Shown piece by piece: positions 58,481-64,000 of a stretch of 64,000 nt of DNA. A program made the translations under genes and the position numbers. The stretch's first letter is position 1, and every line of letters begins with the position of its first letter. The notes beneath the pieces are model-generated. The model was not told the origin of the DNA and ran no database searches. It saw nothing but the letters and a program-made list of their open reading frames with translations. This DNA comes from Bactrocera neohumeralis (taxonomy: Eukaryota; Arthropoda; Insecta; Diptera; Tephritidae). Location of the stretch: NCBI RefSeq assembly GCF_024586455.1, contig NC_065920.1:72842215-72906214 (forward strand). The letters run 5' to 3'.

Positions 58481-58732
58481 GATAGGGAATAAAGAATCAA
58501 GCTTTGATTGGTACTGCTAACGACTAAGATCTCTGTATATATTTTTGTCTTTAGTAGGCTCATGTCTACCGAAAACGCAGCCGAAAATTTTAATTAACAA
58601 AATCTTCTGCGAAACTGATTTTTGAAGCGTGAGAATTACATACTTCTGCACCACAATGCCCGCCCAAGAGACAGCTCACAATTTCACATAAGAAGACTAA
58701 ATCCCAACCAATTAATTGCTTGTTGCACTCAC

Positions 58733-60120
58733 CTGTAATCCGCCTTCGCATAACAATGACCGAGAAATCGACACTGCAACGTATTGCACTGATAGGTTTT
58801 CACCTCCTGCTGCACCTCGTAGGTAATATTGAAGCCGTACACGTCCAGCAGACGATCTAAGGCGCGCAAATGTGTGCCATCCAACGATGGCATCGTGAAA
58901 CGTATCTCAAGATACTGACTACTAAATTGTACCCATGCCACCTGTGTGACGTCATCCTCAGTGAGTGTGAACACACGATGTGCCGGCACCTTATAATCAT
59001 CCGAATAGTACATATACTCGGTGAACTTGAGGCCGCCCAAAACATACAATTGCGTTAGGTAAACGATAATTGAGATGTTGGTGCCGCCTCCACCGCCGCT
59101 TGCGCCAGCCGACGCGGACGTAGAAGTTGTAATTGGCAGCTCGGAGGCATCAATTACCCACACACACACGATGGGTGTTGGGAATTTGTGCGGAAAATTC
59201 GGTGTCTGTATGTTGCCGTAGCGCGACTTGAGGACGCCACCACAAAGCGAATTACTGCGCGCATGATGTGAGACAGCCGAGGACGAGCTGCCGATACCCG
59301 CAAATGCGAAGGCATTCAAAATGTTGTGGCCGCTGGTTGTTTGCTTGGCGCCACCACTAAATGGTGAAATGGCGAAATTACCGGGAAAAGGTGGCGGTGG
59401 CGGCAAGGGCACAGCGGGCAATGGATTGTAGTGCACTGCTGTGTTGCCGGCGCTCGAGTACGCAGTGAGACCACCTTGAAAGGCACTCTGCTGTGTTTTG
59501 AGTGAAGACGCAGCTTGTTGCCGCTTAAAGCGCGGTGCCACCCTTTGTGTACTGGGTGCTGCTCTGATATGATTTGTGGGCGAATTGAGTGTGTGCAGGG
59601 TAGTAGTAGATGTAAGTGCTTTGCCGTCGAGTTTTAGATTGTTCTGAGTAGCAGCTGGGTTAATTTGTTTTTTGGAAAATGTAGGCAGCGTAATGGTTTT
59701 CACACTCGCAAGGTTTTTTCTTAATTTTTTCACATCACTTTGGTTTCTGTCTTTGCTAAAATTCATAGCACTCTCTTTTTCAGCCAATACATGCTCCTTA
59801 ATTTCTGTGTGTGACTTATCCATACTCCACACTTTTTTCGCCGCCTTTTCCGCATTCTGATATAACTCATAACGACCGGCCTTTTCTTTTTTATTCTTCT
59901 TCCACTCACTTTTAATGTTCCATTCCTCCTTCTCAATTAATTCTGGCGCTTTTTGTCTTGGCTCTACGATATATGCTTGTTCACTACCGATTTCTATGAA
60001 CCTTCTTGTTATTCTATAATCTCTCTTTTGTTGAGTTTCTTCACTGGTTGTGGCTGTTGTTTGTAGTAGTGTGGTGAGCAGCAGCATACAAAGCGGCAAC
60101 TTAAATGAGTATGCCGTCAT
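58733..60120 (-). CDS. First coding exon of a CUB-EGF secreted or membrane protein gene
   Basis: The exon starts at the ATG whose minus-strand first base is 60120 and ends at a consensus donor (CAG|GTGAGT) at 58733, leaving two bases of a split codon. It codes 462 full residues. Residues 1-23 form a signal peptide (Leu/Thr-rich core, CMLLLTTLLQ). Residues 25-200 are charged and low in complexity, ending in RFKR at 197-200, which fits a furin site. Residues 233-245 are proline-rich. Residues about 293-436 look CUB-like: paired Cys in SLCGG and IVCVW, a beta-rich pattern, and the final FNITYEV strand. From residue 445 an EGF domain begins (C-x4-C-x5-C) and is finished by the next exon. The protein should act outside the cell or at its surface. 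I do not recognise the exact orthologue. A Ser/Gly insert at about 331-347 is unusual within a CUB fold. The reading frame is seen; the domain calls are family inference. Confidence 0.85.
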
Positions 60121-60435
60121 CGATCACGTTCCACACGTTCACAAGCACACGCCGCTCACTTTGTGAACTATTTCGCTCTTTGTTAGCTGTGAGAGACAAT
60201 GATGATTTACTATGCTCTCAGATTGTATGAGTTTTTGGCACTATTCAAAGCGTTCTGAGGAAATATTAACTTCTCTCAAGCAGTTTTTGATCTCTCTGAT
60301 ATATCACTTGCTCAGACATATTTTTATCTGAAACGAAATAAAAATAAATTCAGGATAAGACGATTAATTTAGTACAATAAGGTAGGTATAAGCATTATAG
60401 TATCCGGTATTTTTGGTATACAATATATAAAACAT
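60121..60435. other. 5' flank of the CUB-EGF gene
   Basis: Sequence upstream of the start codon. It presumably holds 5' UTR or an intron boundary, and possibly the promoter. No TATA box or initiator is clear enough to call. Confidence 0.4.
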
Positions 60436-61430
60436 TCAGAAAAATATACGAACAATCAAGGGATTAATTGGACGAAATCGGAACAGATATACCCCAGCTC
60501 TTAAATACTGATTATATTGATTGCCGTCTCTCTTAATGCAGGAAAGAATTCGATGAGCCCAATTTTCAAGCATTTTTCCCACTAAACCATGTCGTATATC
60601 ACGTTCAATATTGACTCCACATGCTTGAGGAGAGCCTGGTAATAGTCTAATGGTGTTAAATCCTAACTGCTTGAAGGCCATTCAATGTCATAATTTCTTG
60701 AAATAATCTTCAAACTTTTCTCGCAATAATTCGTTTGCTGCACGTGCTGTGTGGCACGTGTTCCTATCTTGTTTCAGATGATGTCAAGATCAACTTCTTC
60801 CAATTACGGTCATTAAATGTTGGTTTTTATCGATCTATACCGCTCTCCATTGACAATAACGGTATCAGCAGCTTCATTTCGAAAGAAGTACTGACCGATA
60901 ACTCCACCAGGTCAGAAACCACATAAAACTGACAAATAGGTCAACATAATGATTGTTCATGCAAAATTTGTGGATTTTCTTGGCACCAGAATCGACAGTT
61001 TTGTTTATTTACTGAGATGACAGTGTGCCTCATCGGAGAAGATGATTTTCTTAAAAAAAATTGTTATCGTTTTCCAGTTGTTCGAAAACAAATTCAGCAA
61101 ATTCTCGACGTTTTCGGTGGTCCAATGGCTTCAGTTCTTGAGTGAAAGCAATTCATATTCTTCCCAAAATCCGCCAGTTTGTGATTTAAGACAGTCCCAG
61201 TTCTTGAAAGTGTCTTGGAATCGACAAATTGCGGCTTTCATCAACACTTACCTTGCACCAATATTTTCACTATTTCGAGCGGTTCTTTGTCTTATTGGCT
61301 TTAGTATTAGGTAATGAAAATGTACGCTAGAAATTTTCAACAATTTGACGAATTCCGAGTACAGGTGAATGATTATTATGACCATAAAATAGCAAATTCT
61401 CACGAAATGTTGCAATTGGAGAGTTAAAAT
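60436..61430 (-). pseudogene. Tc1/mariner-superfamily transposase relic on the minus strand
   Basis: Minus-strand blocks: ISVNKQNCRFWCQENPQILH near 60990-61010 (usual GYVNKQNCRFWGTENPQ), FYVVSDLVELSV near 60920 (decayed VWCG..SGGI), IERDIRHGLVGKMLENWAHR near 60620-60560, then RILSCIKRDGNQYN. The last is the usual C-terminus M-ENW--RI--C....G-H. The copy has lost most of its catalytic core. Confidence 0.7.
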
Positions 61431-61655
61431 TTATTTGTCATTTAAAATCTCTGATATCGGGTAGTGTCAGTAATATTGATTCATACCGACTCTATAGGGT
61501 CCGAAATCATTATCTTCAATGCTTGAAAAATGTAGGAACCGACTTGAAACGTATTATGTATGTATATGTATTTATATGGATGGAGAACTTTTTTATTTAA
61601 CTATGTCTCTTCAAGAAATTCGGAATGGTTTATTGCCTAAGAGAATCCTACTCAA
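61431..61655. other. No gene seen
   Basis: AT-rich spacer with a TATGTATG stretch near 61556-61575. Confidence 0.4.
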
Positions 61656-61659
61656 TACG

Positions 61660-62000
61660 AAGAATTTGTTCAGTTTGGACAACTATAGGATATAGTTGCC
61701 AAACAAAGTAACCGTTCAATAGCAAGTCCTTGTATTGAAAACTTTTTTATTTGACAAATTATCTTTACGAAATTTGGCATGGATTTTTGGCAAAGATATT
61801 GTTCCAATATCCGAACAAATCGTTTAAATCGGGCCGCTATAGAATGCACCTAGCTTTCCGTGGCATTGCAATAATCTCCGAATATATTGTTCAGATTGGG
61901 CCACTATTATACATAGCTGCCATACAAACTAACCGATTCGTCGGTTACCTCATGGTAAAACATGCACCTGTGCAAGATATTAAAGCTTCAGTCCAGTCAA
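61660..62000 (-). mobile_element. DINE-1/mini-me-like fragment, reverse orientation
   Basis: ATAGTTGCCAAACAAA near 61691 and CATAGCTGCCATACAAACT near 61914 are decayed unit landmarks. GCACCTGTGCAAGATATT near 61966 is a decayed end. Their spacing (about 223) shows that this copy has internal rearrangement. Confidence 0.55.
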
Positions 62001-62330
62001 GTTAAAGTATTTTATTTTTTAACCTTCAATTTAACATTTTATTTACTTCACTTCTGAGTTCTTATTTCTTTTGACTGCCTGTAGCTATACCCAATCAAAC
62101 CAATCGCCTTATTTCGCGTTTCAAAGTCACTCAAAAGTAACGCCTGACTTCATTTCACTACACAATATATGGCAGAAAATAGAATAGCAATTTCAGAAAC
62201 CGCTAAAAAAGCCGGTGACATTTGTCCAACGCCAACATGCAGAGCCGAGGTACGTAACCCATCAAATTGAGAACGGCAAAAAGATAGAAATGTTCAAAAT
62301 ATTTTGTGCGCGCTGAAAAAGCCTGAGGGA
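62001..62330. other. No gene seen
   Basis: Mixed spacer, no recognised feature. Confidence 0.4.
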
Positions 62331-62339
62331 ACCTGAAAG

Positions 62340-62480
62340 TGCTTCCTGCACATATGTTCCTCACATACGCACATATGGTCCCCATATACACACATGTGAT
62401 CCACACATATATACAGTTGATCTACACATACACATGTATGTTCCACACATACACACATATGTATGTAAGTAACTTAAAAA
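62340..62480. repeat. Imperfect CACATA repeat
   Basis: Head-to-tail variants of a 25-30-base unit of type CACATATG-TCCACACATA over about 140 bases. Confidence 0.75.
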
Positions 62481-63165
62481 AACATGCTTTCTATCCTAGA
62501 AAACTTGCAAAAAATATGCCATGCAGCATTCACAAATGAAAAACCAACTAAAATCAACAATTGTTCGAATTGTTTTGCTATATTCACTGTGGTTAGAAGC
62601 GGCTAACGTGCTTGTTTAGCCTTCACCGTTACAGGCAGGGTTCAACTGACGTGCCACTAACGCGAAAAGTAAATTTTTTGTCAGTTGTACATATGTACGT
62701 ATGTGTAAATGTTTGAAAGTATGCTTCTAACTATGCTTTTGTGTGACAGCAGGGGAGTGGAGAGGTAAGCACAATGCATCACTGCCTAAAACGTGCTCAC
62801 CTAGTTTACCGCCAGCGGAGAGTGCAACCAATATGCCGCTGTTTTAATATCTGGCAGCTGTATTGCCGTCAGTCAATGTCAAGCAAATATTGTAAAGTGG
62901 TTTTTAGTGGAAAAATATTTGGCCTATTTACTAAAACTGTGTGGCAACTAAAAAGAGAGAGTGTTTTAATTGTTAGTGATGCATGAATTTATTAAATAAA
63001 GACATGGTTTTTAATTCTTGCCACATATATTTTATAGTAAATAGAATAGAACTAGAATAATACCTTAAATAGGGTTTAAAGACCAATGTTTTCCAAATCA
63101 TCAGAGTGTCGAGACTTCAAATAGTTGTATTAAAATTTTTGGCAAATCTGTCATTTTTAATTTTT
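62481..63165. other. No gene seen
   Basis: Spacer with short frames only. Confidence 0.4.
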
Positions 63166-63169
63166 TGGT

Positions 63170-64000
63170 CGACATCCAAAAGACATTCGATTGATAACAG
63201 TAATTAAACATCCATTTGATTGCCCTTGAAAATCTGACTTCCATTTGACAAAGCCCATTGGAAACTGGAAAACTTTCAACTGCTGTCAATCTGTCAAACT
63301 ATCATTTGACATTCACTTGACTTCTGACAACCATTTGACAAATCCCACATGTATTTGACTGCCGCCAACTGACAATCGTTTGACAGCTGATCTCTGACAG
63401 CCATTTGAAAGCAGAGAGTTGACATCCAACTGGCAACTGTTCGGCAGCTGCGATCTGACCTCCAATTGATAGCTGCCTTCTGAAATCTTTTTGACAGCTG
63501 GCACCTGGCATAGCCATTCATTTGACAACAGCAATTTGACGACCCTTAGACAGCTGTCAATCTGTCCTGACCTGATATTAATTTGACTACTGACATAAAT
63601 TTGACAGCGGCCAACTGACAACCGTTTGACAGCTGATCTCTCTTATCCATTTGAAAGCGGAAATTTGACATCCATCTGACACCCAACTTGTAAACGTTCT
63701 GCTGCTGCGAGCTGACCTCCAATTGATAGCTACCTTCTGACATCTTTTTGACAGCCGCCATCTGGCATCTAAATCACATCTGATATCTGATATTAAGTTG
63801 GCAACAGTAATCTAAAAACCTTCTACAGCTGTCAATCTGTCAAACTATCATCTGACATCCATTTGAATTCTGACATTCGTTTGACAACAATTCGTTGATA
63901 TTCTTCTAACACTGAAGTAACACGCGTTGGACCATTGCGAGCTAATCTCCAATTGATAACTGCCTTCTGAAATCCTTTTGACAGCTGTCATTTGACATCC
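63170..64000. repeat. TTTGACA/CAGCTG higher-order tandem repeat, open at the window edge
   Basis: Short units of about 22-26 bases (CATTTGACAGCTGNCATCTGACATC-type) are arranged in a longer unit. GATCTGACCTCCAATTGATAGC-type text starts near 63448, 63706 and 63938 (258 and 232 apart). CTGTCAATCTGTCAAACTAT occurs near 63291 and 63829. CCAACTGACAA..GTTTGACAGCTGATCTCT recurs at 63365 and 63612. Frames with repeated SCQL/DQLSNGCQ-type peptides here come from the repeat, not from a gene. Confidence 0.85.

Noticed and set aside
63294..63761. Several overlapping minus-strand frames with repeated SCQL-type peptides
   Set aside because: Produced by the TTTGACA/CAGCTG tandem repeat, open in all frames because of its unit length.
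1..64000. CRISPR-like, phage-like or operon-like organisation
   Set aside because: The window is insect nuclear DNA; the tandem repeats found are satellites or transposon-internal repeats, without uniform repeat-spacer structure.

Overview
This is eukaryotic DNA from a dipteran fly, most likely a tephritid fruit fly (Bactrocera, Zeugodacus or Ceratitis type). The genus is an inference. It rests on long introns with GT..AG splicing, AT-rich CAA/TATA-rich intron sequence, a heavy load of broken mariner, Tc1 and Jockey/R1-type LINE copies, and repeated DINE-1/mini-me-like elements with (RGAC)n and (TA)n tracts. There are no bacterial operons, CRISPR arrays, rRNAs or tRNAs that I can see.

Two host genes are supported. 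The main one runs on the minus strand across most of the window. Its first coding exon is 58733-60120, followed by small exons at 30645-30752, 22667-22758, 14152-14250 and 11639-11763. The five exons splice in phase (1388+108+92+99+125 = 1812 nt, 604 codons, no stop). They encode a secreted or membrane-anchored protein: signal peptide, basic low-complexity region with a furin-like RFKR site, CUB-like domain, two EGF domains, then a Cys-poor extracellular stretch. The protein is still open at 11639, so its C-terminus is not identified here. The second is the last coding exon of a plus-strand gene (8587-9243) with stop codon and poly(A) signal. It encodes 218 residues with a 16-residue glycine run. 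Its earlier exons are not seen and are probably left of the window. The two genes run towards each other and appear to interleave or lie nested.

The rest is intron and intergenic sequence packed with transposon remains. From left to right: two mariner-type relics (0.1-1.6 kb), a foldback-ended repeat (2.35-3.38 kb), CAA repeats (4.5-4.8 kb), two different adjoining mariner relics (6.0-7.5 kb), LINE relics at 9.5-10.0, 12.0-13.7, 14.7-15.8, 16.1-16.6, 19.1-20.0, 32.9-34.0, 37.8-38.6, 41.5-43.2, 49.9-50.7 and 57.3-58.0 kb, mariner/Tc1 relics at 20.0-21.3, 25.6-26.2, 28.2-28.75, 39.2-40.1, 52.0-52.95, 58.0-58.5 and 60.4-61.4 kb, and DINE-like elements at 18.0-18.7, 24.0, 34.2-34.7, 35.8-36.9, 46.65-47.3 and 61.7-62.0 kb. 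Every transposase and reverse transcriptase reading frame I followed is broken.

I found no coherent undescribed multi-gene system. The most noteworthy structures are: a 154-bp tandem period shared by separate DINE-like copies; a decayed CAGGTGGCAAC-centred tandem array (46.5-48.1 kb) split by a DINE-like insertion; a CAGCTG/TTTGACA-rich higher-order repeat running off the right edge (63.2-64.0 kb); two half-EGF exons with introns at the same place and phase; an internally deleted mariner with intact 14-bp ends that keeps only the DNA-binding half of its transposase; and a near-perfect 21-bp hairpin just upstream of the plus-strand exon.
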